Numbered from the stretch's first letter, positions 9,103-16,820 are shown. The stretch: DNA of 32,000 nt from Vibrio thalassae (GCF_900089835.1 NZ_OANU01000101.1:1-32000); one strand, 5' to 3'. The notes: a model not told the origin generated them from the sequence alone. Program-made: numbers and translations.

Positions 9103-10044
9103 TCATCTTAGGTGTAGTGTCTTCTGACGGATAATATCAATCAACCAAGTTAGTGCTGGATCTCGATTTCTGTCTTTATGCCAAAAGAGTGTATACGCCA
9201 TAGGAGGGAATTCTAATGGTAGGGGGAGCACGGTTAACCCCATTTGCTCAGCGACTAGATGTACAAAATGTCTTGGGGCGGTAAACACAAAATCGGTATA
9301 ACTGCAAAGTGCAGCGGCATTATTAAAGTCAGGTACGGTGATCGCAACATCTCGTTCTCTGCCCATATCGGAAAGTTTGTAATCTAATAACCAACGATCG
9401 CTACCATCGCAACGCACTTGAACATGACGCAGTGATAAATAGGTTTCCAAATTCCAAGGTTTAGATAATACGGGGTGATTTGCACGTACTAGACACATTT
9501 GGCTGTCACGATACACTTCAAGTTCTTGGATATCATCCGGTGGGTACATGGTGCGAACGGCGTCTCTGATATCGATATCTTTGCCTGTTATTCCTAAATC
9601 AAGCTCACCTTTTTGCATTCTTTCGAATGTCAGTTCATTCCAAGAGTGGGTGCTAATACTCAGGTTTGGGCCTTGACCAAAAATCGCGGGTAAAAAATGG
9701 GGCATAATTAGCGGATACACACTTTCTACCGCAGCGATATGAAATCGATATTCGCTGGTAGTGGGCGAGAATTGTGGAGGTTCGGTTATCGACTGCATGT
9801 GAGTAACAAGAACCTCGAGCTTAGGTTTGAGTTGTAATGCGCGAGGGGTAGGTAACAAACCATGCGCATGACGAGTAAACAGTGGGTCATCGAAAAGCAC
9901 TCGAAGTTTTGCAAGTGATTTGCTTACCGCTGATTGGCTGAGACATAGCCGGTTTGCCGCACGGGTGACGTTACATTCTTCCAGCAACACATTGAAGCAT
10001 AGCAATAAGTTAAGATCGATACGGCTGAGCTTTTCAAGATTCAT
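9103..10044 (-). CDS. LysR-family transcriptional regulator
   Basis: 313 residues, LeuO/NodD-like branch judging from DLNLLLCFNVLLEECNVTRAA followed by RLCLSQSAVSKSLAKLR and LFTRHAHGLLPTPRA (winged helix-turn-helix, residues about 9-70). The rest is a periplasmic-binding-protein-like effector domain. The ligand is unknown. It is transcribed divergently from the MFS exporter at 10163 with a 118-base gap containing a candidate operator, so it probably controls that gene and itself. A weak hairpin at 9081-9094 lies after its stop. Confidence 0.9.
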   Translation of the reverse strand: MNLEKLSRIDLNLLLCFNVLLEECNVTRAANRLCLSQSAVSKSLAKLRVLFDDPLFTRHAHGLLPTPRALQLKPKLEVLVTHMQSITEPPQFSPTTSEYRFHIAAVESVYPLIMPHFLPAIFGQGPNLSISTHSWNELTFERMQKGELDLGITGKDIDIRDAVRTMYPPDDIQELEVYRDSQMCLVRANHPVLSKPWNLETYLSLRHVQVRCDGSDRWLLDYKLSDMGRERDVAITVPDFNNAAALCSYTDFVFTAPRHFVHLVAEQMGLTVLPLPLEFPPMAYTLFWHKDRNRDPALTWLIDIIRQKTLHLR

Positions 10045-10052
10045 TTAAAGAA

Positions 10053-10067
10053 ATTCCTAATTGGAAT
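10053..10067. promoter_or_regulatory. Candidate LysR operator (T-N11-A palindrome)
   Basis: ATTCC-TAATT-GGAAT is a 5-bp inverted repeat fitting the LysR T-N11-A rule. It lies 9 bases upstream of the lysR start, in the shared intergenic region, where autoregulation would be expected. Evidence is positional and symmetrical only. Confidence 0.4.
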
Positions 10068-10162
10068 AATACTAATGAGTATAAACCATTTCTGTTCATA
10101 TCATAACAAGACTACACTCAGCGCCCTTAATGAAAGTTATCTATCTGTAAGAGGCAAGCACT

Positions 10163-11350
10163 TTGCAAACAGCACCATCAAAAATCCAAATCGCTGCGTT
10201 AGTGATGCTAGTGTTCTTTAGCCCTTTGGCTATTGATATCTATCTTCCAGCATTAACGCAGATTTCTACGGCTTTCGATGTTGAGCACACGTTGGCGCAA
10301 GACACGATTACTTGGTTTTTGTTTGCGATGGGTGTAGGTCAACTTTTTGCTGGTCCTCTAGCGGATAAACTTGGACGTCGAACGGTTGCTCTTGGCGGTA
10401 TAGCTATCTATGGTTTGAGCGCTTGCTTGGCGTGGGCTGCTCAATCAATTGATTGGATGCTTGCTGCGAGGCTGTTGCAAGGCTTAGGTGCGTGTGCGAC
10501 ATCTGTGGCAGCCTTTGCAACCGTTCGCGACATGTATGGACCAGAGCGAAGCGGCAAGGTAATCAGTTACCTGAATGGCGCTATTTGCTTTATTCCAGCG
10601 TTAGCCCCGATCTTGGGAAGCTACTTAACTCAACAGTATGGCTGGCGTGCTAACTTCAGTTTTATGGCCGGCTTCGCCTTGTTTGTTGGTGCGTTAGTTC
10701 TGTTCAATATGCGTGAAACGAACTCTAAACAAGAGGGGCAGCGGTATTTTTCTTTATCGCGTTATATTGATGTCGTACGAACACCGACATTCGTGTTTCA
10801 CGCGTCATTATGTTTACTCGCGATGGCCGTTATCCTCGCTTATGTCACCTCAGCACCAGTGGTTCTAATGGAGCAGATGGGACTAACGATGGATGAGTTT
10901 ACCTATTGGTTTGGTTTGAATGCGGTGTTTAATATTGCTGCGTGCATGCTAGCACCAAGGGTCATGGATAAAATCGGGACTCATAAAACATTACGGTTGG
11001 GGATAAGTACACTACTCGTTGCTGGTGGGCTCATGGCTTGGGGCGCGCGTTTTGCAACGCCGGTATCGTTCATGCTGCCGGTGATTATCTCCTCAATTGG
11101 TTTTGCACTTATCTTAGGCGCCTCCGCTGGCAAGGCACTGGCACCGTTCGGAGATAAAGCGGGCACAGCGGCAGCGTTACTAGGACTGTTCCAAATGAGT
11201 GGCTCTGGTTTACTCGTGGGAATCATGCAAAGAGCGGGTCTGGATGCGCCTTATATGGTCGCCATGCAGATGTGGTTAGTTCTTCCTGCATTATTCATCT
11301 TGAAATCAAAAGTTGGCAAAGGATGGCATCAAACTGTAAAAATCGGCTAA
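10163..11350 (+). CDS. Bcr/CflA-type MFS drug exporter
   Basis: 395 residues with twelve predicted membrane helices, 12-TM drug:proton antiporter type. Family motif A is present between helices 2 and 3 (GQLFAGPLADKLGRR), and the N-terminal IDIYLPALTQI is characteristic of the Bcr/CflA group of inner-membrane multidrug exporters. Substrate unknown. A TTG start at 10163 is supported by GAGG about 8 bases upstream; the next ATG (codon 15 region) would delete part of helix 1. It is paired with the divergent LysR regulator. Confidence 0.88.
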   Translation: MQTAPSKIQIAALVMLVFFSPLAIDIYLPALTQISTAFDVEHTLAQDTITWFLFAMGVGQLFAGPLADKLGRRTVALGGIAIYGLSACLAWAAQSIDWMLAARLLQGLGACATSVAAFATVRDMYGPERSGKVISYLNGAICFIPALAPILGSYLTQQYGWRANFSFMAGFALFVGALVLFNMRETNSKQEGQRYFSLSRYIDVVRTPTFVFHASLCLLAMAVILAYVTSAPVVLMEQMGLTMDEFTYWFGLNAVFNIAACMLAPRVMDKIGTHKTLRLGISTLLVAGGLMAWGARFATPVSFMLPVIISSIGFALILGASAGKALAPFGDKAGTAAALLGLFQMSGSGLLVGIMQRAGLDAPYMVAMQMWLVLPALFILKSKVGKGWHQTVKIG

Positions 11351-11441
11351 TTAAAAAACGATTTTGTTTTCCAATTAATGAAACAGGTGTATATTTAGCA
11401 CTAAACACATCGTATTAATTATTAACTGGATAAACGCAGTA

Positions 11442-11726
11442 ATGTCTTTGACAACTTACGAAATGGCTCGCATTCTCGAGCAGATGGAAGAGTCTCCAGA
11501 AAAAATCATGTTTGGTAAATTGCTTAATGAATTAGGCAATCAGAGCGAAGAGCGTATCCGCAGTGCCGCTAAACAAGTACCAATCCACATGTTGCATGAT
11601 ATCGTCTATCAGTTTCAGAGAGTCATTGAGTCTCGCAAAGGTGAACAAGTTCAACTACTAGCGAAAGAGCTTGCTGACCAAGGTATTTCCGCAGAAGAAC
11701 TGAAAGAGTTCCTGGCGAATAAATAA
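11442..11726 (+). CDS. tsrA: TsrA-like H-NS-family silencer (oligomerisation part only)
   Basis: 94 residues. The segment from about residue 38 (RIRSAAKQVPIHMLHDIVY, then VIESRKGEQ..LAKELADQGISAEELKEFL) follows the pattern of the H-NS N-terminal dimerisation region (R..AR....E.LEE...K...VV.ERR.E ... L...GIDP.EL), but no C-terminal TWTGxGR DNA-binding hook exists. Size, sequence style and position after an MFS gene, LysR gene and aminopeptidase downstream of the thi operon match Vibrio cholerae TsrA (VC0070), a repressor of type VI secretion and other horizontally acquired genes. It has its own promoter-like TATATT at 11390 and a strong terminator. The TsrA identity rests on memory of synteny. 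Confidence 0.75.
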   Translation: MSLTTYEMARILEQMEESPEKIMFGKLLNELGNQSEERIRSAAKQVPIHMLHDIVYQFQRVIESRKGEQVQLLAKELADQGISAEELKEFLANK

Positions 11727-11741
11727 ACCATATTTAAAAAT

Positions 11742-11773
11742 AACCCCGCTAAATTAAGCGGGGTTATTTTTTT
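11742..11773. terminator. Intrinsic terminator between tsrA and bufD
   Basis: AACCCCGCT (11742-11750), loop AAATTA, AGCGGGGTT (11757-11765), then a T-run. It ends tsrA on the + strand; the A-rich 5' flank lets it also end the convergent buf operon. Confidence 0.92.
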
Positions 11774-11786
11774 CTCTATTTTGCTG

Positions 11787-12239
11787 CTAATTAAATTTAG
11801 ACCGGATAACTTTATCTGCAGAAATAGCTCCCGGCCCCCAAACAACCACTATCAAAATCATTAATCCCCATAATTGATGGTCATAAAAACCTTTTTCCCA
11901 AAGCAGCGGATATGAAACAACGGCAATTATATTAAACACAAATAATATCGCAGCCATAGGGCGAGTGAACAATCCAACAACCATAAATACAGGCAACACT
12001 AATTCTGCTGCGGTTCCCATATAGGCCGCTAATTCCCAAGGTATAAGTGGTACGTGGTATTCATATTCAAACAAATATAGAGTGCTATCCCAAGAGGCTA
12101 TCTTGGTGAGTCCGGAGTTAAAAAATACCCACGACACCCAAAGTCGACAAAACACTAAAAGTAAGGGAATAAAACCTCGTTGCAGCGCTTCAATAACGTG
12201 GTCATAAGTGGTGAGCCAATGCGTTACTTTGGTATTCAT
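11787..12239 (-). CDS. bufD: BufD-like DoxX-family membrane protein
   Basis: 150 residues with four hydrophobic helices and the DoxX pattern (LLLVFCRLWVSWVFFNSGLTK at the N-terminus, then PWELAAYMGTAAELVLPVFMVVGLFTRPMA). DoxX proteins are small inner-membrane proteins often tied to redox or thiol stress. In bufferin operons one of them (BufD) accompanies the peptide and its modifying enzymes; its role is not settled. The start ATG overlaps the bufC stop (ATGA), showing translational coupling, and a GGAG site precedes it. Last gene of the operon. Confidence 0.85.
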   Translation of the reverse strand: MNTKVTHWLTTYDHVIEALQRGFIPLLLVFCRLWVSWVFFNSGLTKIASWDSTLYLFEYEYHVPLIPWELAAYMGTAAELVLPVFMVVGLFTRPMAAILFVFNIIAVVSYPLLWEKGFYDHQLWGLMILIVVVWGPGAISADKVIRSKFN

Positions 12240-13012
12240 ACCTTACTCCTTGAATTGTTTTCGCTAAATAGAGTGAACCCGGCTACAACATCCCAGTTTA
12301 GTAAGTTTGGTAGTTGAGGTAGTAGTGCGGGATCAATATGTCTTAGTGGTTTGCCATGGCTGATCTCTGTCCAGAGCTGTTGAAGCTGGTTGTCTAAAAT
12401 ATGTATTGTTGGCTGACCAGATCCTCGTTTCACTAGGAGTAGCGTTTCATTTTGGTGGATGTCTAGTTGGTCAAATTGGTTATCTCTTACCGCTTGGAAA
12501 AGACGACCAATGGCGAAATTAGAGTGGACTAGATGACTAGAAGGTTTCACATGAAACACGATATCTGAATGCTGGCTTTCTGCGACGGACGTTAAATTGA
12601 TGATAGGTTCAATGCTTTGTTTTAAGGGTATGTCTTCCGCTCTTTTCAGTTCGTCCAATAACCACTCTATAGACATCACATCAGCTAAATATGGAACGGC
12701 AGCCGTGATGTTTTCAAGCTGACTAACTGAGTCAGCAAATCCAGCGCCATAGGTAATCACATTCCCGGAGTGCGGAGGGTGCTGCGTTACATGATGCCTT
12801 GCCATCGAGTCAAAACACTCGTCACCAACCAGTTGGCGTGTTATCGGATAGCAAGCCGCTAGCACCTCAGATAAGCTAATTACAAAGTTATTTCGATAGA
12901 TTTGGACTCGTTCAATTGCGCTGAACTGATCGGATAAGACATTACAGTCCTGTCCGCTGCTTTGGTAGCGTAATGCTTTAGTAAACCTTTGTTGGAGTTC
13001 GTTAAGCGTCAT
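12236..13012 (-). CDS. bufC: BufC-like DUF2063 partner of the MNIO enzyme
   Basis: 258 residues, usual size for HvfC/BufC proteins. The N-terminal DUF2063 domain is recognisable from IERVQIYRNNFVISLSEVL, CYPITRQLVGDECFDSMA and HPPHSGNVITYGAGFADSV. Such proteins form a complex with the DUF692 enzyme and present the precursor peptide to it. The ATG at 13012 is chosen because GGAG sits 9 bases upstream and the start then falls 2 bases after the bufB stop; an upstream in-frame ATG at 13042 lies within bufB. A degenerate parS-like palindrome falls inside the gene at 12543. Confidence 0.9.
   Translation of the reverse strand: MTLNELQQRFTKALRYQSSGQDCNVLSDQFSAIERVQIYRNNFVISLSEVLAACYPITRQLVGDECFDSMARHHVTQHPPHSGNVITYGAGFADSVSQLENITAAVPYLADVMSIEWLLDELKRAEDIPLKQSIEPIINLTSVAESQHSDIVFHVKPSSHLVHSNFAIGRLFQAVRDNQFDQLDIHQNETLLLVKRGSGQPTIHILDNQLQQLWTEISHGKPLRHIDPALLPQLPNLLNWDVVAGFTLFSENNSRSKV
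12543..12558. other. Degenerate parS-like palindrome (14 of 16 bases)
   Basis: GGTTTCACATGAAACA differs from the two perfect parS copies at the first base and at one central base. The inner GTTTCACATGAAAC loses symmetry at the centre only. It could be a weak ParB site or a decayed copy, or a chance match inside bufC. Confidence 0.35.
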
Positions 13013-13014
13013 GA

Positions 13015-13875
13015 CTAAGCACTCCTTAACGTTTGAGGACAAGCACTATCAGTTAAGATGACGATGGCTTTATGGGCTTCTTCTAGGAGCACTTGAGGTG
13101 AGGGAATATCTAAATCCCACTCGATTAAAGTTGGAACTGGTTTATTAATGCGATTCCAGTGCAGATAGAGCTGCCAAACCTCATCAGACACGCGAGTACT
13201 GTGTGTATCAATCCAAATCTCACCTTGTTCTAATTGCTTACGAGTAAATCCGGCTAGATGAATCTCGTCGACAGTACTAGGGTCGATGGCCTCTAAATAC
13301 TGATGGGTATCGTAGCGATGATTAAAACTGGAGACGTGCACATTGTTTAGGTCAAGCAATAGACGACAATCGGTCCTGCGCTGTACTTCCGCTAAAAACT
13401 CCCATTCTGGGATCGTTGAATGATTAAAACGAAGATAGCTAGAGGGATTCTCTATTAATAGTGGACGTTGAATCACGTCTTGAACATGCAGAACATTACG
13501 GCAAAAAAGTTGCAAAGCTTCTTCCGTGTAGGGCAACGGTAGTAAGTCGTTGAAGTAGTGACCTCCATGTTCACTCCAACTGAGATGATCGGAAACAGCA
13601 AACGGTTGAACCTCGTGGATCAGTTGCTTGAGAGACTGTAAATGTGATGGGTTGACGTTGCTGGTCGAACCTAGAGACAAACCAATACCATGGCAACTGA
13701 TCTCAACTTGCTCTCGAATGGCGAGCAATTGCTGATACTCAAGGCTATTGGTTTGGAAGTAGTTTTCACTGTGAATCTCCAACCAGCCAACTTGAGTGGT
13801 ATTGTGTTCGAAGTAGTCAAGATGGGGTGTACGTAACCCAACACCAACTAATTGAAATGCCTGACTTCGATCCAT
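13015..13875 (-). CDS. bufB: BufB, multinuclear non-haem iron (MNIO, DUF692) peptide-modifying enzyme
   Basis: 286 residues, DUF692 TIM-barrel family, related to MbnB of methanobactin synthesis. These enzymes use two or three iron ions and oxygen to convert peptide cysteines; in bufferins the Cys become thiooxazoles. Candidate metal ligands are in place: E33/H35 in WLEIHSENYF, H62 in CHGIGLSLGS, D96-H97 in SDHLSW, E142-N143 in IENPSSY, D175/N178/H180 in LLLDLNNVH, H206 in EIHLAGF, D223/H225 in DTHS and E252 in EWD. It lies between the peptide gene bufA1 and the partner gene bufC, all on the same strand, so it is the core enzyme of the operon. Confidence 0.93.
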   Translation of the reverse strand: MDRSQAFQLVGVGLRTPHLDYFEHNTTQVGWLEIHSENYFQTNSLEYQQLLAIREQVEISCHGIGLSLGSTSNVNPSHLQSLKQLIHEVQPFAVSDHLSWSEHGGHYFNDLLPLPYTEEALQLFCRNVLHVQDVIQRPLLIENPSSYLRFNHSTIPEWEFLAEVQRRTDCRLLLDLNNVHVSSFNHRYDTHQYLEAIDPSTVDEIHLAGFTRKQLEQGEIWIDTHSTRVSDEVWQLYLHWNRINKPVPTLIEWDLDIPSPQVLLEEAHKAIVILTDSACPQTLRSA

Positions 13876-13924
13876 TGTGATCTCCCTGATCCGTGATGTG
13901 TTGTGAGTAAGCTGTAGAAAAGTG

Positions 13925-13948
13925 AAAGGGCGCTCAATGACGCCCCTT
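13925..13948 (-). terminator. Attenuator-like hairpin between bufA1 and bufB
   Basis: On the - strand AAGGGGCG, 8-base loop, CGCCCTTT (one G-U pair) and then a short T-rich stretch. It could partly stop transcription after bufA1 so that more precursor than enzyme is made, or stabilise the bufA1 message end. Confidence 0.45.
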
Positions 13949-13956
13949 CATGCTGC

Positions 13957-13993
13957 TTGTAACTTAAAAATGGATGAACAAACAAAGTTACAA
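13957..13993. repeat. Inverted repeat in the bufA1-bufB gap
   Basis: TTGTAACTT (13957-13965) and AAGTTACAA (13985-13993) form a perfect 9-bp stem with a 19-base loop. It lies just downstream of bufA1 and upstream of the hairpin at 13925. An outer CTGCTTG/CAAGCAG pair can extend it. Probable RNA processing or stabilising structure. Confidence 0.5.
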
Positions 13994-14038
13994 ATAAGCT
14001 AAGCTGCAAGCAGTATTGATTTCGACTTTGGAGGCTTA

Positions 14039-14299
14039 CTATGCTGATTCAGTGCTACCGCCTGTAAGCTTGCCACATAGCCCTTTTGGTACGACGACAA
14101 ATGCATCTTTTTGGTTATCTTCTTTTGCTGTACCAGCACATGAGCTTGTTTTCGTTGCACAGTCATTTTTACCTGCTTTAGAGACGCCATAGCATTTTTC
14201 TTTTTCTGCTGCGTGAGCTGGAGCGGCAGTAAGCATAGTGCCACCTAGGGCAATTAGACCGGTAACTGCGGCAGTGATAGCTAGATTTGTAGTTTTCAT
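14039..14299 (-). CDS. bufA1: BufA1, secreted bufferin precursor peptide (DUF2282)
   Basis: 86 residues. A Sec signal peptide (charged MKTTNLA, hydrophobic core, cleavage probable after AHA30) precedes a mature peptide with four cysteines at 36, 47, 54 and 75 in KEKCYGVSKAGKNDC, SSCAGT and PKGLCGKL. This is the DUF2282/bufferin-1 pattern: a ribosomally made peptide whose cysteines are oxidised by BufB/BufC before export, giving a periplasmic copper-binding metallophore. The ATG at 14299 has AAGGAAG upstream and gives the signal peptide directly; an earlier in-frame ATG (14338) has no such support. Which Cys are modified cannot be read from sequence; in known bufferins the middle pair forms a disulphide. 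Confidence 0.9.
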   Translation of the reverse strand: MKTTNLAITAAVTGLIALGGTMLTAAPAHAAEKEKCYGVSKAGKNDCATKTSSCAGTAKEDNQKDAFVVVPKGLCGKLTGGSTESA

Positions 14300-14320
14300 A
14301 ATAACTTCCTTGACTTGATC

Positions 14321-14341
14321 CTTGTGGTTTCTTTTCACAAG
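14321..14341. repeat. Inverted repeat in the bufA1 5' leader
   Basis: CTTGTG (14321-14326) and CACAAG (14336-14341), 22 bases upstream of the bufA1 start, would form a 6-bp hairpin in the mRNA just before the ribosome site, or a dimeric repressor site. No known metal-regulator consensus was recognised. The remaining AT-rich stretch to 14510 holds the buf promoter, which I could not place with confidence. Confidence 0.4.
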
Positions 14342-14514
14342 TGCTTCGTTGCGACTTGCTTATTCAATAGGAGGGGAAGGGCTTCGGAAATCTTTCAAAA
14401 AACCCAAGAAATAATTAGAAAAGTGTTAAATAATGTTTTATTTATCTGATTTTTAAGAGTTTAAATCAAAATAAAAAAACTAATATTTTTCTGAAACCAA
14501 CACACTGTTTGAGT

Positions 14515-14520
14515 TATAAT
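14515..14520 (+). promoter_or_regulatory. -10 element of the uvrD promoter
   Basis: A perfect TATAAT 37 bases before the uvrD ATG. The -35 is poor (TGAAAC at 14492-14497, 17 bases spacing). The candidate LexA site follows 9 bases downstream. Confidence 0.5.
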
Positions 14521-14528
14521 CAATCGAT

Positions 14529-14544
14529 ATGTATAAATAACCAG
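14529..14544. promoter_or_regulatory. Degenerate LexA (SOS) box upstream of uvrD
   Basis: ATGTATAAATAACCAG matches the E. coli uvrD SOS box as I recall it at 13 of 16 positions and keeps the TGT...CCAG half-sites. It overlaps the expected transcription start. uvrD is SOS-controlled in E. coli, so the position is right, but the first base departs from CTGT-N8-ACAG. Confidence 0.45.
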
Positions 14545-14556
14545 TAGCTAACTATC

Positions 14557-16728
14557 ATGGATCCATCTCTTCTTCTCGACGGCCTTAATGACAAACAACG
14601 TGAAGCTGTTGCAGCTCCGTTAGAGCATATGTTGGTGCTAGCTGGTGCTGGTAGTGGCAAAACTCGCGTACTTGTACATCGTATCGCTTGGTTAATGTCA
14701 GTGGAAAATGCTTCGCCGTTTTCCATCATGTCAGTGACGTTTACCAATAAAGCGGCTGCGGAGATGAGAGGGCGAATCGAAGAGTTGATGATGGGTAGTG
14801 CATCAGGGATGTGGAATGGCACTTTCCATGGTATTTGCCATCGCATACTGCGCGCTCACTATCTTGATGCGAAGCTGCCAGAAGACTTTCAAATTCTAGA
14901 TTCTGATGATCAACAACGCCTTCTGAAACGATTGATAAAAGCTCAAAATCTAGATGAGAAACAGTGGCCTGCACGTCAGGCAGCGTGGTGGATCAACGGC
15001 AAGAAAGATGAAGGTTTGAGACCACAACACATTGATAGCTATCAAGATCCTGTGACGAAAACCTATTTGCAAATCTATACCGCTTATCAAGAAGCTTGTG
15101 ATCGCGCGGGGCTGGTGGATTTTGCCGAAATCTTGCTGCGTGCTCATGAATTGCTGCGTGACAACAAGTTTGTTCGTGAGCACTATCAAGCTCGCTTTAA
15201 ACACATTTTGGTGGACGAGTTCCAAGACACTAACAATATTCAGTACGCGTGGTTACGAATGATGACGGGTCCTGATTGTAAAGTGATGATTGTCGGTGAC
15301 GATGACCAGTCTATTTATGGCTGGCGTGGTGCTAAGGTTGAGAACATTCAGAAGTTCCTCGACGAATATTTAGGCGCGACAACCATTCGTCTCGAGCAGA
15401 ACTATCGCTCAACGAAGACCATACTTGAAGCTGCCAACGAACTGATCGCCAACAACACTGAGCGTATGGGCAAAGAGCTGTGGACAGACGGTAATGAAGG
15501 CGAAAAAATCTCGGTTTACTCTGCTTACAATGAGCTAGATGAAGCGCGCTTTGCGGTGAACAAAATTAAGGAATGGCAAGAGAAAGGTGGCAGTCTGACG
15601 GACTGTGCCATGTTATACCGAAACAACGCCCAGTCTCGTGTTTTGGAAGAAGCACTTATTCAAGCTCAACTGCCGTATCGAATCTACGGAGGGATGCGAT
15701 TCTTCGAACGCCAAGAAATCAAAGATGCGCTTGGCTACCTACGATTGATGGCGAACCGTAATGATGATGCCGCATTTGAACGAATCGTGAATACCCCAAC
15801 ACGTGGCCTCGGAGACAAGACGCTGGATACCATTCGTTTTGCTGCGCGCGATCGCGGTGCCACACTGTGGGAAGCCAGTATTGCAATCTTGGATGAAAAG
15901 GTATTAGCGGGACGTGCTGCAGGCGCATTGTCGCGTTTTATTGAGCTTATTAACGCATTAGAAGACGACACCTTTGAATCGCCACTGCATGAGCAAACTG
16001 ACCATGTCATTAAAACTTCAGGCCTATTCTTGATGTATGAACAGGAAAAGGGTGAGAAATCCAAAGCACGTATTGAAAACTTAGAGGAATTGGTTACTGC
16101 AACTCGTCAGTTCGAAAAGCCGGAAGAGGCTGAAGATATGACATTGCTGACCGCCTTCTTAACTCACGCGGCTCTTGAAGCGGGTGAAGGTCAAGCGGAT
16201 GAATTTGATGATGCGGTGCAATTAATGACACTACATAGTGCTAAAGGGTTGGAGTTCCCAATGGTATTTATGGTTGGGGTAGAAGAAGGCATGTTTCCGA
16301 GTCAAATGTCAGCAGAGGAAGCGGGTCGATTAGAGGAAGAGCGTCGCTTGTGTTATGTCGGCATGACGCGTGCGATGGAAAAGCTCTTTATTACCTATGC
16401 TGAAATGCGTCGTTTGTATGGCCAGGATAAATATCACAAGCCTTCTCGTTTTATTCGTGAATTGCCAGAAACGTGTTTACAAGAAGTACGTATGAAGGCA
16501 CAAGTGAGCAGACCGACTAGCACTGGACGCTTTAGCCAAGCCGAAGTTAAAAACAACTTCAATGAGACTGGATTTAGTCTAGGCTCTCGTGTTAAACACC
16601 CGAAGTTTGGTGAGGGAACGATTATTAATTTCGAAGGAAGCGGGCCACAAAGTCGGGTGCAAGTTGCCTTTAATGGAGAAGGGATCAAGTGGTTAGTGAC
16701 GCAATATGCCAAGCTTGAACAGCTTTAG
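14557..16728 (+). CDS. uvrD: DNA helicase II UvrD
   Basis: 723 residues, close to E. coli UvrD (720). Superfamily 1A 3'-5' helicase acting in nucleotide excision repair and mismatch repair. Motifs are in order: NDKQREAV Q-motif region, Walker A AGAGSGKTRVL (residues about 29-39), TFTNKAAAEM, VDEFQDTNNIQY (motif II), GDDDQSIYGWRGA, LEQNYRST, GGMRFFERQEIKDAL, LMTLHSAKGLEFPMVF, and EERRLCYVGMTRAMEKL (motif VI). The C-terminal SLGSRVKHPKFGEGTIINFEG is the UvrD Tudor-like tail that contacts RNA polymerase. It is monocistronic, with a LexA-like box before it and a terminator after. Confidence 0.98.
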   Translation: MDPSLLLDGLNDKQREAVAAPLEHMLVLAGAGSGKTRVLVHRIAWLMSVENASPFSIMSVTFTNKAAAEMRGRIEELMMGSASGMWNGTFHGICHRILRAHYLDAKLPEDFQILDSDDQQRLLKRLIKAQNLDEKQWPARQAAWWINGKKDEGLRPQHIDSYQDPVTKTYLQIYTAYQEACDRAGLVDFAEILLRAHELLRDNKFVREHYQARFKHILVDEFQDTNNIQYAWLRMMTGPDCKVMIVGDDDQSIYGWRGAKVENIQKFLDEYLGATTIRLEQNYRSTKTILEAANELIANNTERMGKELWTDGNEGEKISVYSAYNELDEARFAVNKIKEWQEKGGSLTDCAMLYRNNAQSRVLEEALIQAQLPYRIYGGMRFFERQEIKDALGYLRLMANRNDDAAFERIVNTPTRGLGDKTLDTIRFAARDRGATLWEASIAILDEKVLAGRAAGALSRFIELINALEDDTFESPLHEQTDHVIKTSGLFLMYEQEKGEKSKARIENLEELVTATRQFEKPEEAEDMTLLTAFLTHAALEAGEGQADEFDDAVQLMTLHSAKGLEFPMVFMVGVEEGMFPSQMSAEEAGRLEEERRLCYVGMTRAMEKLFITYAEMRRLYGQDKYHKPSRFIRELPETCLQEVRMKAQVSRPTSTGRFSQAEVKNNFNETGFSLGSRVKHPKFGEGTIINFEGSGPQSRVQVAFNGEGIKWLVTQYAKLEQL

Positions 16729-16749
16729 GTTACCGATGATCTAAATAGC

Positions 16750-16776
16750 AAAAAAGCAGCTTAGGCTGCTTTTTTT
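16750..16776 (+). terminator. Intrinsic terminator of uvrD
   Basis: AAAAAAGCAGC, loop TTAG, GCTGCTTTTTT. It is symmetrical, so it could also back up the Csr RNA terminator on the opposite strand. Confidence 0.9.
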
Positions 16777-16820
16777 ATAGGTGTTTTGAGAGTTCAATTT
16801 AATCTGCAATACAGATAAAG

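Noticed and set aside
10792..10803. TGTTTCACGCG as another parS half
   Set aside because: Only the left half matches; the right half shows no symmetry.
13999..14244. Lysine/glutamine-rich open frame on the - strand across bufA1
   Set aside because: Out of frame with the well-supported bufA1 peptide and of biased composition; it is a shadow.
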